Assembly (NCBI GenBank): GCA_035274425.1
Contig: DATEOC010000059.1
Coordinates: 1-64,000, forward strand
DNA: 64,000 nt
Source of the DNA: JADMIH01 sp035274425
GTDB lineage: Bacteria; Chloroflexota; Chloroflexia; QHBQ01; JADMIH01
Reading direction: 5' to 3'
Positions within the stretch are counted from its first letter, which is position 1. Every line of letters begins with the position of its first letter. Below are positions 25,133 to 33,755 of this stretch, one piece after another. Below the pieces are notes generated by a model. It was not told where the DNA came from. It was given only the letters and a program-made list of their open reading frames with translations, and did not search any database. Made by a program: the position numbers and the translations under genes.

Positions 25133-27130
25133 ATGGCGACAATCAGCGCGGCGGCTCAGTCGCGGATAGCAGGCGGCGTGCAGCCCCAGGTCGCGCCCGA
25201 AGAAGCAGATAGAATTGAGGGTGAAGAGGACCACGGTTTGTCGAGGTTCTTCTTCGCGGCCTGCGCCGCGCTGATCTTGAGCGCCATCCAGGGCGTTGTG
25301 CAGCGCATACCTGCCATCTCTGAATGGCTCCTCGCCGGCGATCATGGCGGTCATATGGTGACCAACCTCGCTCACACGCACGTCACAATCGTTGGAGCGG
25401 GCACCATCACCCTGACAGCTCTCATTTACTATGCTTTGCCGAAGGTCACAAAGGTCCCGCTCTATAGCAAGGCGCTTACTAATCTCTCTTTCTGGGCAAC
25501 GCTCATCGGTGTGATGGGCTTCTACCTCGCGATGCTGGCGATAGGCACGTACGAGGCAGCTATGGTACACGCAGGGTGGCCCTACGAGGAAGCGCGCAAC
25601 TGGATGGGCGCGTGGCACAAAGCACCGATGGCAATTACTGCGGCAATTATGGGCATCGGCTACTGGACCTTCGTCACTAACGTTTACATGACCGTAGGGC
25701 GAGGGGCCGGACTGCGAAAGGTCGCTCCCGAAAGGGCCGCCAGCGACGGCGAGTTCCTCCTGGCCAAGTTCTTCGCTGTAGGGGCTACCGGCCTCCTCTT
25801 CGGCACCGTCCAGGGCGTATACCAGGTGCTTCCCTGGTCGCTCGACTGGCTGCATGCCACGGGCGAAGCGGGCCACCTCATAGACCCGATGGCGCACGCC
25901 CACGTGAACCTGGTCGGAGGGGTCAGCGTAGCGCTCATGGGCCTCCTCTACTTTTTCCTCCCCCGCATGACGGGCCGCCCAATCTTCAGCATGAAATTGG
26001 CGCGCTTCAGCTTCTGGTGTATCTGTATCGGTGTCTTCGCCTTCTACTTCAGCGCGGTCGGTTTGGGGTGGATAGAAGGGAATATGATGCTCGATCAGGG
26101 CATCACCGACGTTGAAGCGCGAGAGGCGGTGGGGCTATGGCACCCGCTGCTGCTGGCTGCGTCAGCGAGCACGATGGGCGTCGGCTTCTGGTCGTTCATC
26201 GCAAACATACTCCTTACCGTGCGCAAGAGACCCGCGGAAGATGCCCCGCCGGACCGCAAGCTCGCCCTATTGATTGGGTTCAGTACGGTTGCCCTCCTGG
26301 TTGGAACTGTACAGGGGGTTATACAGATACTGGACCCCGTGGAAGAGTGGCTTGTGGAGGCCAGAGGCTCCGGCTACCTGATAACACCCCTCGCCCACGC
26401 GCAACTAAATATGGTCGGGTTCGTCATGGTCAGCCTCCTTTCGATGGCTGTGTTCCTCCTCCCACGCATTTTGGGGCGGACCGTATCGGACCCGGTAGCC
26501 GGCAGGCGGGCATTGACCGTTCTGGCCGTGGGGATCTCGGCTACATATCTGGTGTTTCTCGGAGTCGGCCTCGTAGAGAGCCTCGCTATCCACGCCGGGG
26601 CCGATCCACAGGAGGCGCGTACGCTGATAGGTGGGCCGTGGGGCCGTTATGTGCTCTTCGTGGGAGCGCAGGCGCTCGTTGGGTTGGGCTACATTCTGTT
26701 GTTCCGGCACGTTTCTCGCGTCATCGGTTGGGAGACCGTGCGTGCCTATTTCCGCACGTTCGGGGGGAGAATGAGGGAAGCAGGCCACCAGGCGGTACGC
26801 GTACACCCTCGTGCCTTGCCCGCGAGCTGGGCGGAGGCGCAGCGCAAAGCTATCACCACTTCTATCGTAGAGTCGGCGGGCGGATGGATGGGCTTCATGG
26901 GACTTGGTTGGTTCATGAGCGGGCGACCCTTCATTGGCATCATGGCGTTGGGTAGCTGGGGCGGCTGCTTCTGGACTTTCGCCTACGTAGTCATCGCGTC
27001 GGGAGGCATGGGCTTGCTCACCGCACTCCTGGTGCCCTACTTCATCCTGGGCGCACTGAGCGGTATAGGCTGCTATCGTAGTTATCTTCAGGACGCGCGA
27101 TTGCACCTTGCGCGTCAGGTTCAGGCATAA
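25133..27130 (+). CDS. Triplicated CcoN-like module membrane protein
   Basis: 665 residues with about fourteen or more membrane helices. Three tandem units of about 140-170 residues begin near 46, 217 and 385. Each has 'xxVQGVxQ', a Trp-Leu pair, Gly-His/Tyr, then Ala-His-x-His/Gln and a long helix series. The unit matches the C-terminal heme helix region of CcoN ('GHAHLALLG...IYYIIPVTLKKRIYS'). His ligands are H74, H81, H83 (unit 1) and H248, H255, H257 (unit 2); unit 3 has Y415, H422, Q424. No CuB motif (no 'QHH' or 'YGHN') is present, so it is not an oxidase by itself. A further two-helix domain closes the protein. Annotation pipelines would probably call it 'cbb3 subunit I'. AAGAGG lies before the ATG. 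Confidence 0.8.
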   Translation: MATISAAAQSRIAGGVQPQVAPEEADRIEGEEDHGLSRFFFAACAALILSAIQGVVQRIPAISEWLLAGDHGGHMVTNLAHTHVTIVGAGTITLTALIYYALPKVTKVPLYSKALTNLSFWATLIGVMGFYLAMLAIGTYEAAMVHAGWPYEEARNWMGAWHKAPMAITAAIMGIGYWTFVTNVYMTVGRGAGLRKVAPERAASDGEFLLAKFFAVGATGLLFGTVQGVYQVLPWSLDWLHATGEAGHLIDPMAHAHVNLVGGVSVALMGLLYFFLPRMTGRPIFSMKLARFSFWCICIGVFAFYFSAVGLGWIEGNMMLDQGITDVEAREAVGLWHPLLLAASASTMGVGFWSFIANILLTVRKRPAEDAPPDRKLALLIGFSTVALLVGTVQGVIQILDPVEEWLVEARGSGYLITPLAHAQLNMVGFVMVSLLSMAVFLLPRILGRTVSDPVAGRRALTVLAVGISATYLVFLGVGLVESLAIHAGADPQEARTLIGGPWGRYVLFVGAQALVGLGYILLFRHVSRVIGWETVRAYFRTFGGRMREAGHQAVRVHPRALPASWAEAQRKAITTSIVESAGGWMGFMGLGWFMSGRPFIGIMALGSWGGCFWTFAYVVIASGGMGLLTALLVPYFILGALSGIGCYRSYLQDARLHLARQVQA

Positions 27131-27215
27131 CTCGTCGCACCCGGCTAATTTACAGGAAAGCCCATACAGCGATACCGGAGATAATGAACACTCCTCCGCA
27201 AAGGTGCGTCTCAAT

Positions 27216-27346
27216 CCGCCCGGCAGATAAATCTGCGGGCTACAAATACAAAGCCTCCCTTCGGAGGCTCACCTACTTACCGCATAATCGACAGCCCGCG
27301 CAGGCGGGCTTCGTGTTTGTAGCCCGCAGATTTATCTGCCGGGCGG
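27216..27346. repeat. MITE-like palindromic element, copy A
   Basis: Perfect 31-bp terminal arms (27216-27246 and 27316-27346) enclose two smaller hairpins (about 27251-27269 and 27293-27310). A diverged relative with the same internal architecture lies at 37357-37480. It is non-coding. Confidence 0.85.
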
Positions 27347-27435
27347 GGTTTACCCACAAATTATCAGATAAGTAGCATTTACCTATTAGCGTATTGGCTA
27401 CGTAACCAACTAACTACCATATTTCAATACCTGCT

Positions 27436-28743
27436 ATGCCACCTGAACCCCCAAACCTCTTAAACATCACGCAGCCAACCCTAATCGTGTTGTGTGGCGT
27501 ATCTGGTTGTGGCAAGTCGAGCTTCGCATTTGACAACTTCCTGTCGACGCAGATCGTCTCCTCTGACACGTGCAGGGCGATACTCTCCGACGACCCTGCC
27601 AACCAATCTGTGTCAGGGAGGGCCTTTGAGCTGTTCCACTGGATAATCGGTCAGCGCCTGCGCCGCGGGTACACAACTGTCGCCGATAGCACAGCTCTCG
27701 CAAAGCGCGCTCGAATGGAACTGCTGAGAATAGCACGAGACAACAAGAGGCGTGCCATTCTCCTGGTATTCGAAGTTGGCCTAAGTGAATGTATAAGGCG
27801 GGACGCCCTTAGAGAGCAACCGGTGGGGCAGATAGTGATATATGCTCAGGGTGCGAAGTTCCGGCAAGCAATGCGCGACGTTCAAACCGAAGAATGGGAC
27901 GAGGTAATCTTCATGAAATCGACACAAGGAGAAGCGACTATGCAAGTCCGCTTAGGGTCGTTCGACCTGCGCTACGAGCGTGGGCCGTTCGACATTATCG
28001 GTGACGTACATGGCTGTACCGATGAGCTACTTGAGCTCCTATCCATCCTGGGCTATACCTTAGACGATAACAGCGACATATCGCACCCAGATAAGCGAAA
28101 GCTTGTTTTCGTGGGCGACCTGGGTGACCGTGGGCCGCATAATGCCGACGCCTTCGCACTCGCAATGCATTGGGTACGTTCTGGTAGAGCCTTCTACACG
28201 CCGGGCAATCATTGCAATAAGCTGATGCGCTACTTGAAGGGCCGCAACGTAACGCAGTCGCACGGCCTGGACCTTACCATCGCCGAGGTGGAAGCGCGGG
28301 AAAAGCGAAAGCCTGGCTTCAAAGCACAACTGCACGACTTCATCTCGCAAGCCCCAACATACCTGTGGCTCGACGGGGGGAAGCTCGTGGTGGCGCACGG
28401 CGGCATCAAACGTGGCATGATAGGCAGGGACGACCGCTCGGTACAGACGATGTGCCTTTATGGAGACATCACCGGCAAGAGCAACCCCGACGGGACCCCT
28501 GTGCGCCTCGACTGGGCCGCGCACTATCGCGGCGATGCTGCCATCGTTTACGGGCATACCCCTACACCCACCCCGGAGTGGCGAAATAACACCATCAACA
28601 TAGACCAGGGTTGCGTGTTCGGTGGTCGCCTTACGGCGCTGCGCTGGCCCGAACGCGAGATCGTACAGGTCAAGGCGCGTGCAACCTACGATCCAAGCAA
28701 GGATATTGACCCTGGACCTGAAGTGATAGATGACAAAAGGTAG
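27436..28743 (+). CDS. Polynucleotide kinase-phosphatase without ligase domain
   Basis: 435 residues. Residues 15-165 form a P-loop kinase ('GVSGCGKSSF', then 'SSDTCR') as in bacterial Pnkp. Residues 180-430 form a metallophosphoesterase with 'GDVHGC', 'GDLGDRGP', 'GNHC' and a late 'VYGHTPTP', the metal-binding set. Bacterial Pnkp usually has about 850 residues because an adenylyltransferase (ligase) domain follows; here the gene ends after the phosphatase. It would phosphorylate 5'-OH ends and remove 2',3'-phosphates of broken RNA or DNA. No Hen1 methyltransferase gene is adjacent. The next gene starts about 240 bases later. Confidence 0.85.
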   Translation: MPPEPPNLLNITQPTLIVLCGVSGCGKSSFAFDNFLSTQIVSSDTCRAILSDDPANQSVSGRAFELFHWIIGQRLRRGYTTVADSTALAKRARMELLRIARDNKRRAILLVFEVGLSECIRRDALREQPVGQIVIYAQGAKFRQAMRDVQTEEWDEVIFMKSTQGEATMQVRLGSFDLRYERGPFDIIGDVHGCTDELLELLSILGYTLDDNSDISHPDKRKLVFVGDLGDRGPHNADAFALAMHWVRSGRAFYTPGNHCNKLMRYLKGRNVTQSHGLDLTIAEVEAREKRKPGFKAQLHDFISQAPTYLWLDGGKLVVAHGGIKRGMIGRDDRSVQTMCLYGDITGKSNPDGTPVRLDWAAHYRGDAAIVYGHTPTPTPEWRNNTINIDQGCVFGGRLTALRWPEREIVQVKARATYDPSKDIDPGPEVIDDKR

Positions 28744-28870
28744 CTGCTCAACGATAAACCCTCTACGTTGAATGAGGCACAGATTCCACCGCTCGCGCAT
28801 GATATAGTACTCATTATGAGTGAGTTATCCACAATTCTGCGGAATTTGCGACCAATTTTCGCCGTAGCTA

Positions 28871-28899
28871 TTGACTCGACGCGTGTGCGTGTGTATAAT
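28871..28899 (+). promoter_or_regulatory. Near-consensus promoter before the DUF5679 gene
   Basis: TTGACT (28871-28876), a 17-nt spacer and TATAAT (28894-28899). The predicted start is at about 28906, an 80-nt leader before GGAGG and the ATG at 28986. Confidence 0.7.
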
Positions 28900-28985
28900 C
28901 ACGCCAACACGCACGAATGCCCCCATGGCGTGGGAGCACGAGCGCCTGGATGAAGGACCGACCAGCTATATATGGAGGTGTCAAA

Positions 28986-29138
28986 ATGGTACAGGCTTAT
29001 TGCGTCAAAGATCGCAAGATGGTTGATATGAAGGACCCGAAATCGATAACCCTGAAAAATGGCCGGAGCGCAATGCAGGGCACCTGCCCGGAGTGCGGCA
29101 CGAAGGTCACGCGCATCGGGGGGAACGCTGCTAAGTAG
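28986..29138 (+). CDS. DUF5679 zinc-ribbon-like small protein
   Basis: 50 residues from the ATG at 28986, chosen because GGAGG lies 8 bases upstream. It shows 'AYCVKDRKMVDMKDPK' and then 'GTCPECGTKVTRIG', the pattern of DUF5679, a short conserved bacterial/archaeal family. Two Cys of the C-terminal CPxC knuckle are present; the N-terminal pair is reduced to one Cys, with Asp in the second position. It was recognised as a family, but its function is unknown. It has its own strong promoter. Confidence 0.85.
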   Translation: MVQAYCVKDRKMVDMKDPKSITLKNGRSAMQGTCPECGTKVTRIGGNAAK

Positions 29139-29271
29139 CGGGCCTTTTTTTCCTGCGGGGCGGTTCAGTGCCGCCCCAGCATTCCACAACTTGACCTGAC
29201 CAGTTCTCACTGATTAGTTTCTACCGAAACGAACTCCGTGAGCGCTTTCGTATACCGCTGTCATTAAGCCC

Positions 29272-29712
29272 ATGGGTGAAGAAAACGAGTTCTTAGGTGA
29301 AATCCTCTCCGGCATAGGTGAGGCGGATGTTATTACCATCTTTTTCCCCTTGCTGAGGCGCGCCCTCGTCGTGGATACGCGGCACGACCTTGAGGCCGGG
29401 CCAATGGTGCAGGTCGATAGGCAGGCGCGCTCGATGGAAGAGCGTATAGCCAGCATAGAGAAGATGCGCCCGCAGTTCGGGCGAGTCCGCGCTATCCTCG
29501 GAATCCCCTGGGTCCACTCCGTCAAGCGCCTGCAAGAGGAGGGGATCGCGGACTGCCTCTTCCGGCGTCTACTCGCCGCGAACATGTCTCCCTACGAGGC
29601 CCAGGCCACCGTAGACCGGGCGATTGACCAACTATGGCGCTATGAACAAATGGCCTTCGCTCGCATGATCCAGGGCACCGGCTTCGCCACGCTCTGGACC
29701 GCTAAGCGCTAG
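29272..29712 (+). CDS. Conserved-looking soluble protein, unknown
   Basis: 146 residues, with an N-terminal hydrophobic patch ('VITIFFPLLRRALVVDTR') and then an alpha-helical C-terminal half rich in Arg and Glu. No motif is recognised. The ATG has no obvious ribosome site. It is convergent with the secreted-protein gene at 29801, and a 57-bp palindrome separates the two. Confidence 0.55.
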   Translation: MGEENEFLGEILSGIGEADVITIFFPLLRRALVVDTRHDLEAGPMVQVDRQARSMEERIASIEKMRPQFGRVRAILGIPWVHSVKRLQEEGIADCLFRRLLAANMSPYEAQATVDRAIDQLWRYEQMAFARMIQGTGFATLWTAKR

Positions 29713-29742
29713 CATTCTGTCCAATAATTGCAAATCGCATCA

Positions 29743-29799
29743 ATAATCGAAAAGAAAATGGCGGTACGCTCAGCGTACCGCCATTTTCTTTTCGATTAT
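29743..29799. terminator. 57-bp perfect palindrome between convergent genes
   Basis: 28-bp arms (29743-29770, 29772-29799) around one central base. There is no T-tract. It lies 1 base before the minus-strand stop codon on one side and 30 bases after the plus-strand stop on the other. Confidence 0.65.
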
Positions 29800-29800
29800 C

Positions 29801-31288
29801 TTACGGATCGAAAGTGTCGTCGTAGACTTCGTATCTGAAGTTTGCCTCAGAGCCGGGGTAAGGGGTGCCTGTGCCGTACAGCACCCATATCTTATCGGCA
29901 GCGCCGCTCCAGTACATCTCACCTTTATCGAATCGCTGGTAGGCACCCGGCGCGGCCTTTTCAGGCGCTAGTGCCCAGCCAAGCCGCTCGCGTACCTGGG
30001 CACCCGTGCCCTCTCTCCACACTTTACCCAGTCCGCGCACCGGCTCGTATCGCCCACTGGGCGGAGTTAGACCACCACTCACGGGATCGCCCGCCACCCA
30101 CGTGTCGCTGAACTGCCGGAAGCTCCCATCATCAAAAAAGACGTAGATGATACGCTCCTGAGTGTAGATCGTCCGGGTGATCTCAAGCATCATCCCGTGC
30201 TCGAAAGGTTGGTAGATCGACTCGACTGCTGCCTCTCTGTCGAAAGGTGGATAAGTGAACGGGCAGCCGATACCACGCTGTACGCCCCGGTGCTCAGCCC
30301 ATACCTTCCCAAAGCCCCGTACCGGCACTCGCTGGCATGATAGAGGTTGCGTCTCATAACGCCACGAGTAATACTGGAGGCCGACGTTGCCCATCTCGAC
30401 GCGCCATGCTGGGTCGTTCGATGGGGAGTAGGTGAGTATCCGCCTCTGGAACGCCTGGAAGAGTATCGGTCTCCAGCGTCCTCCAACCGAAATTGAAGTC
30501 CAGTAAGGCTCTGTTATGGGGAAGCCGAATGCGGATACCCAGTTCGTGATCGTGCCGTTTACGTAAGCTCCATTCTCGTACACCAGGCCCTGGGAGTTCA
30601 GATAGTTCCAGAAGAGATCGGGGATGTTGTGCCCCGTCTCAACTATGTAAGTGGCTGCCCTTATCACTTCGGACTTTGGCACCTGCGCTGGTAAGGCGGC
30701 AGATAAGTAGCCACCGCTGTTGATGTATACCTGGGGCATGACGCTTCCCGCTTGCAACCGGTCAGCACGGTTGTCTCCAAGCGTTACCCCCACCGAGGCG
30801 ACGCGCTGTAGCGCGGCATACGTGGGCGCGTCCGAGCCATCATCTCCCGCTATCCGCTTGTCGCTGGCACCTACCGACTCGAACTGGTTGACGCCTGTCT
30901 GAATGCGCCCATTGATCATTTCGACCACCAGCAAGCCGTTAGTGACATAGTAGGGGTCGCTGACGTTCCCGGTTGGGTTATTGATTTCCATCCGGGCCTT
31001 GTCGAAGTACTGCACGAGGTGCATACCTCCTGGCCCTTCTTTGAACGGTTCCTGGAGCGAGCGCCCAGGCACAGGTCCCCATACCCACGTGCGAGCAGTC
31101 CTTCCCAGCGCGACGGGTTGGTCAGTGCGCTCCCATACCTGCTTGAATGCGGGGTCGGCAAAGCCGCCTGGCGTTTGCGCATGAGCACCCATAGCGAGGC
31201 CGAGCGTACCACTCACTATTGTTGCAGCCACAAGAGCAATCGGCCTCAGCGTGCGCCAGACCTCCTTCTTTGAATGTAGTATTGCCAT
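29801..31288 (-). CDS. Secreted repeat protein of Chloroflexota type
   Basis: 495 residues from the ATG at 31288, which has AGGAG upstream and begins a signal peptide ('LRPIALVAATIVSGTLG', cleavage near 'AHA'). The mature part has 'FQAFQRRILTYSP' and 'VEMGNVGLQYYSWRYE', a sequence block that I know from many exported Chloroflexota proteins. It then has two to three repeats with 'RGFGKVW', 'RGLGKVW' and 'RLGWAL', like short LGFP-type wall repeats. It is probably an extracellular or wall-associated binding protein. No catalytic motif is visible. An alternative, longer frame to 31405 lacks a ribosome site. Confidence 0.75.
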   Translation of the reverse strand: MAILHSKKEVWRTLRPIALVAATIVSGTLGLAMGAHAQTPGGFADPAFKQVWERTDQPVALGRTARTWVWGPVPGRSLQEPFKEGPGGMHLVQYFDKARMEINNPTGNVSDPYYVTNGLLVVEMINGRIQTGVNQFESVGASDKRIAGDDGSDAPTYAALQRVASVGVTLGDNRADRLQAGSVMPQVYINSGGYLSAALPAQVPKSEVIRAATYIVETGHNIPDLFWNYLNSQGLVYENGAYVNGTITNWVSAFGFPITEPYWTSISVGGRWRPILFQAFQRRILTYSPSNDPAWRVEMGNVGLQYYSWRYETQPLSCQRVPVRGFGKVWAEHRGVQRGIGCPFTYPPFDREAAVESIYQPFEHGMMLEITRTIYTQERIIYVFFDDGSFRQFSDTWVAGDPVSGGLTPPSGRYEPVRGLGKVWREGTGAQVRERLGWALAPEKAAPGAYQRFDKGEMYWSGAADKIWVLYGTGTPYPGSEANFRYEVYDDTFDP

Positions 31289-31400
31289 TCTCCTAGCCTC
31301 CTGATTTCCTTCTATATATGAATTCCTTCCTCTCTGGATCGCGCGATCCTCTCTGCTAAATTGTAACGTGGCGGCGAATAACAGGTTGCACAACACTTTC

Positions 31401-31447
31401 TTCACTAACCAAAATGAGCACCGCAGGTGCTCGTTTTGGTTAGTGAA
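31401..31447. terminator. 22-bp hairpin after the CoA-transferase operon
   Basis: Arms 31401-31422 and 31426-31447, with one G-T wobble and a 3-nt loop. It lies downstream of the minus-strand CoA-transferase stop (31470). Confidence 0.6.
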
Positions 31448-31469
31448 ATCGCTTTCGGTGGGCTTGAGA

Positions 31470-32309
31470 TTAGACCACGAGCGCCAGCAAGCCGTCCACG
31501 TCGAAGTCGCGCATCAGACGCAGCTCTTCGGGGGTGGGTTCGGGCGTGGCAGGTACCTCGCCTTCGGGCATGATAAGGTCGAAGCCCGTGTTTTCTACAA
31601 CCTTGTCCATCGAGACACCGGGATGCGTGCTTACCAGGCGCATCAGTCCATCCTGGGAGAAATCCATCACGGCGAGTGGTGTGACGACCATCGCCGGCTC
31701 TGCGCCTATGCCACCCCATCTCTCGCCTGGCTCGGTCCAGCCCGCTAAGCTCACGAAGTCTACCCTGGGCACGAACACGCGTGGCGTATGGGAAGTGGTG
31801 TAGAGGATGGCGCGCCCTGAGCGTGCAGCCCAGGCTATAGCTGCCGACCCAGGACCTCGGAGGGTGGGCCTCTCCCTGTCTCCAACCAGCGCCAGGTTGC
31901 AGTTCCCATGCCTGTCAATCTGGAGTCCGCCTACGAAGAAGACGTCGGTGCGCCCGCCCAGTTGCAACATCAGCACCTCGGGAAAAGGTAACACCGCCTC
32001 CGCTACCAGGTTCGCATAGTCCCCCGACGACGGCACAAGAGGCTCTACAAGTGTATTCACGGCACCGCTTGCCCCAGCGAGAATGGTCAGGTTAGGTGCG
32101 TGCGTGAGTTGCGCGAGGCGTGCCGCTGCCAGCGGTATCATGCTGTTAGCCCCCATCACCACTACCTCGCCGTCGCGCAATGACCGCGACAGGGCCGACA
32201 CCATCACCTGGCCCGTAGAAATGTTCCCGGCGTCACCTGCACCCGGGTACTTGAAAAAGACTACCGGATCGGAGCCTGCCCGCAGCACAGGTTTGTAGTC
32301 GTCACTCAT
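31470..32309 (-). CDS. CoA-transferase, beta subunit
   Basis: 279 residues of the CoA-transferase family I beta type (glutaconate / IpdB-like). Visible are 'VMGANSMIPLAAARLAQLTHAP', 'ILAGASGAVN', 'DVFFVGGLQIDRHGNCNLALVG' and 'LVSTHPGVSMDKVVENTGFDL'. Together with the alpha subunit (8-base overlap) it would transfer CoA between acids or hydrolyse a ring-cleavage CoA ester. I cannot fix the substrate. The catalytic Glu of glutaconate CoA-transferases is not obvious, which fits the IpdAB branch. Confidence 0.85.
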   Translation of the reverse strand: MSDDYKPVLRAGSDPVVFFKYPGAGDAGNISTGQVMVSALSRSLRDGEVVVMGANSMIPLAAARLAQLTHAPNLTILAGASGAVNTLVEPLVPSSGDYANLVAEAVLPFPEVLMLQLGGRTDVFFVGGLQIDRHGNCNLALVGDRERPTLRGPGSAAIAWAARSGRAILYTTSHTPRVFVPRVDFVSLAGWTEPGERWGGIGAEPAMVVTPLAVMDFSQDGLMRLVSTHPGVSMDKVVENTGFDLIMPEGEVPATPEPTPEELRLMRDFDVDGLLALVV

Positions 32310-33216
32310 TTATAGCGCTCCAATCCTGGTTCTGCACACGGCGCATGTACTCTTCCTGGCTATCCGGCTCAAGTACGTACTGTCTAAGGTACTGTGCAAA
32401 GCCCTCCTCGGTGGAGGCAGCCTGTAGATAGAGGCGCAGATGAACGTCGTCGTAATTGTAATACCTGTGCGAGGACGTCGGGTGGCAGCCGAAATTGACC
32501 GGGACGACCGCCGAGGTCCGAAAAGCAGGTACGCCTGTCTGGAAGGGGTATTTGAGCACCTGGTTGTTATCTACTACCGCCTCGACCTGCATCAATACGA
32601 TATCTGAGGCGAGAGCAAGTAGGTGGTCGGTAAAGTGGCTCCCCTTGAAGATACCGTTGCCAAATTCGTCAGCTTGCTGGCAGTGGATGAGCGCAATTGA
32701 TGGTCGAATAGCCGGGACGGCCAGGTATATCTCGTCCCTGAAGGGGTCCGTTACCCACCTGTAAAATTGAAGGGCCGCTTCGGGTAAGCTCGTCCTCTCG
32801 ATTGCGCGTGGAAGGGGCGCAAAGGGCAGCCCCCATGCCCCCGCCTGTAGGCCCAGTACCAGGCTACCGGAGTCGACTTCCTCAATCTGCAAAGATGCTG
32901 TACCGCTCTCGGCAAGCCTGCGGAATGCGGGCGCGAGTCCCAGGTGCTCATAACCTATGTACCCGACGAGCACCCGTTCTACCAACCCGGCACCCATCAA
33001 CAACTCAGCCGCTATAGAAGCTGACGGTCCCGCATAGAGCGTCTCAAAGAGTTTGCCCTGGCGGATGCACTCTCGAACGAGCGCCATAGGGACGTTATGC
33101 ATGTGCATCCCGCCCACCCAAAGCGACTCGCTCCGGTCGGGCACAAGCCGTTCAATAGCCTCTTGTGCCTCTGCGACTTTGGAGTGGCGGGTAAGGCTTC
33201 CTTCGTGTGTAGACAT
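32302..33216 (-). CDS. CoA-transferase, alpha subunit
   Basis: 304 residues from ATG 33216 (a TTG precedes it). Features are 'SLWVGGMHMHNVPMALVRE', 'LYAGPSASIAAELLMGAGLVERV', 'IRPSIALIHCQQADEFGN' and 'ALASDIVLMQVEAVVDN', matching GctA/IpdA-type subunits. The ATG overlaps the TGA of the HicB-like gene upstream (TGATG), so the two are translationally coupled. It is followed by the beta subunit. Confidence 0.85.
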   Translation of the reverse strand: MSTHEGSLTRHSKVAEAQEAIERLVPDRSESLWVGGMHMHNVPMALVRECIRQGKLFETLYAGPSASIAAELLMGAGLVERVLVGYIGYEHLGLAPAFRRLAESGTASLQIEEVDSGSLVLGLQAGAWGLPFAPLPRAIERTSLPEAALQFYRWVTDPFRDEIYLAVPAIRPSIALIHCQQADEFGNGIFKGSHFTDHLLALASDIVLMQVEAVVDNNQVLKYPFQTGVPAFRTSAVVPVNFGCHPTSSHRYYNYDDVHLRLYLQAASTEEGFAQYLRQYVLEPDSQEEYMRRVQNQDWSAINE

Positions 33217-33506
33217 CAACTCGCTTTGGTAGTGGAGACCGGCGCGTCCACTTCAACTTCCACGAAGTGCGCGGCAACGGACGTGGGGGCTGCCAGGTGA
33301 TTGCCATTTACGTTCGGCGTCCGAATATACAACTCCAGCGACTCTCGGAAGCTCTGCAACGCCTTTTCTACAGTTTGCCCCAGGCCAATGCAGCCTGGCA
33401 CGTCAGGGGCATAGGCTCCATATTTGCCCTCCGCCTTTTCCAAGACTACAAGATAGCGGTACTTCAAGGTTTTGCTTCCTTCCAATTCAGTAACTTGTAC
33501 TCTCAT
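33216..33506 (-). CDS. HicB-like (UPF0150) protein, orphan
   Basis: 96 residues. 'YLVVLEKAEGKYGAYAPDVPGCIGLGQTVEKALQSFRESLELYI' is the ribonuclease-H-like HicB antitoxin fold. No HicA toxin gene is present on either side. The stop overlaps the CoA-transferase alpha start, an unusual partner for this family. There is no ribosome site before the ATG. It may be a stand-alone regulator or a relic. Confidence 0.8.
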   Translation of the reverse strand: MRVQVTELEGSKTLKYRYLVVLEKAEGKYGAYAPDVPGCIGLGQTVEKALQSFRESLELYIRTPNVNGNHLAAPTSVAAHFVEVEVDAPVSTTKAS

Positions 33507-33523
33507 TTTACACTAAGATCGCC

Positions 33524-33577
33524 ATGAAAAATCAGGCGTGGAGGTTTTTGTCAAACTCTCCACGCCTGATTTTTCAT
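33524..33577. terminator. 20-bp perfect hairpin
   Basis: Arms 33524-33543 and 33558-33577 with a 14-nt loop. It lies between the ClpB gene 3' side and the HicB-like gene 5' side, both on the minus strand. Confidence 0.55.
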
Positions 33578-33595
33578 AACCTCAAACAATTAGAA

Positions 33596-33749
33596 GCTGT
33601 TTAAGAACAATTCACTTCTCCCTGTCATTCTAAGCGAAGCGAAGAATCTAAAGCTGCCTCCATACGTCCAAGCTTGGAGATTCTTCGCTCCGCTCAGAAT
33701 GACAGGTAGGATGGTGTTTCGTTATCCATAGGCACTCTTGTTAAACAGC
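33596..33749. mobile_element. MITE-like element, copy 2 of the 9215 family
   Basis: It is bounded by 9-bp inverted GCTGTTTAA (33596-33604) and TTAAACAGC (33741-33749). The core has 29-nt arms 33621-33649 and 33678-33706, and the same loop as the copy at 9215-9300. It abuts the clpB stop codon at 33756. It is non-coding. Confidence 0.7.
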
Positions 33750-33755
33750 CCCTTA

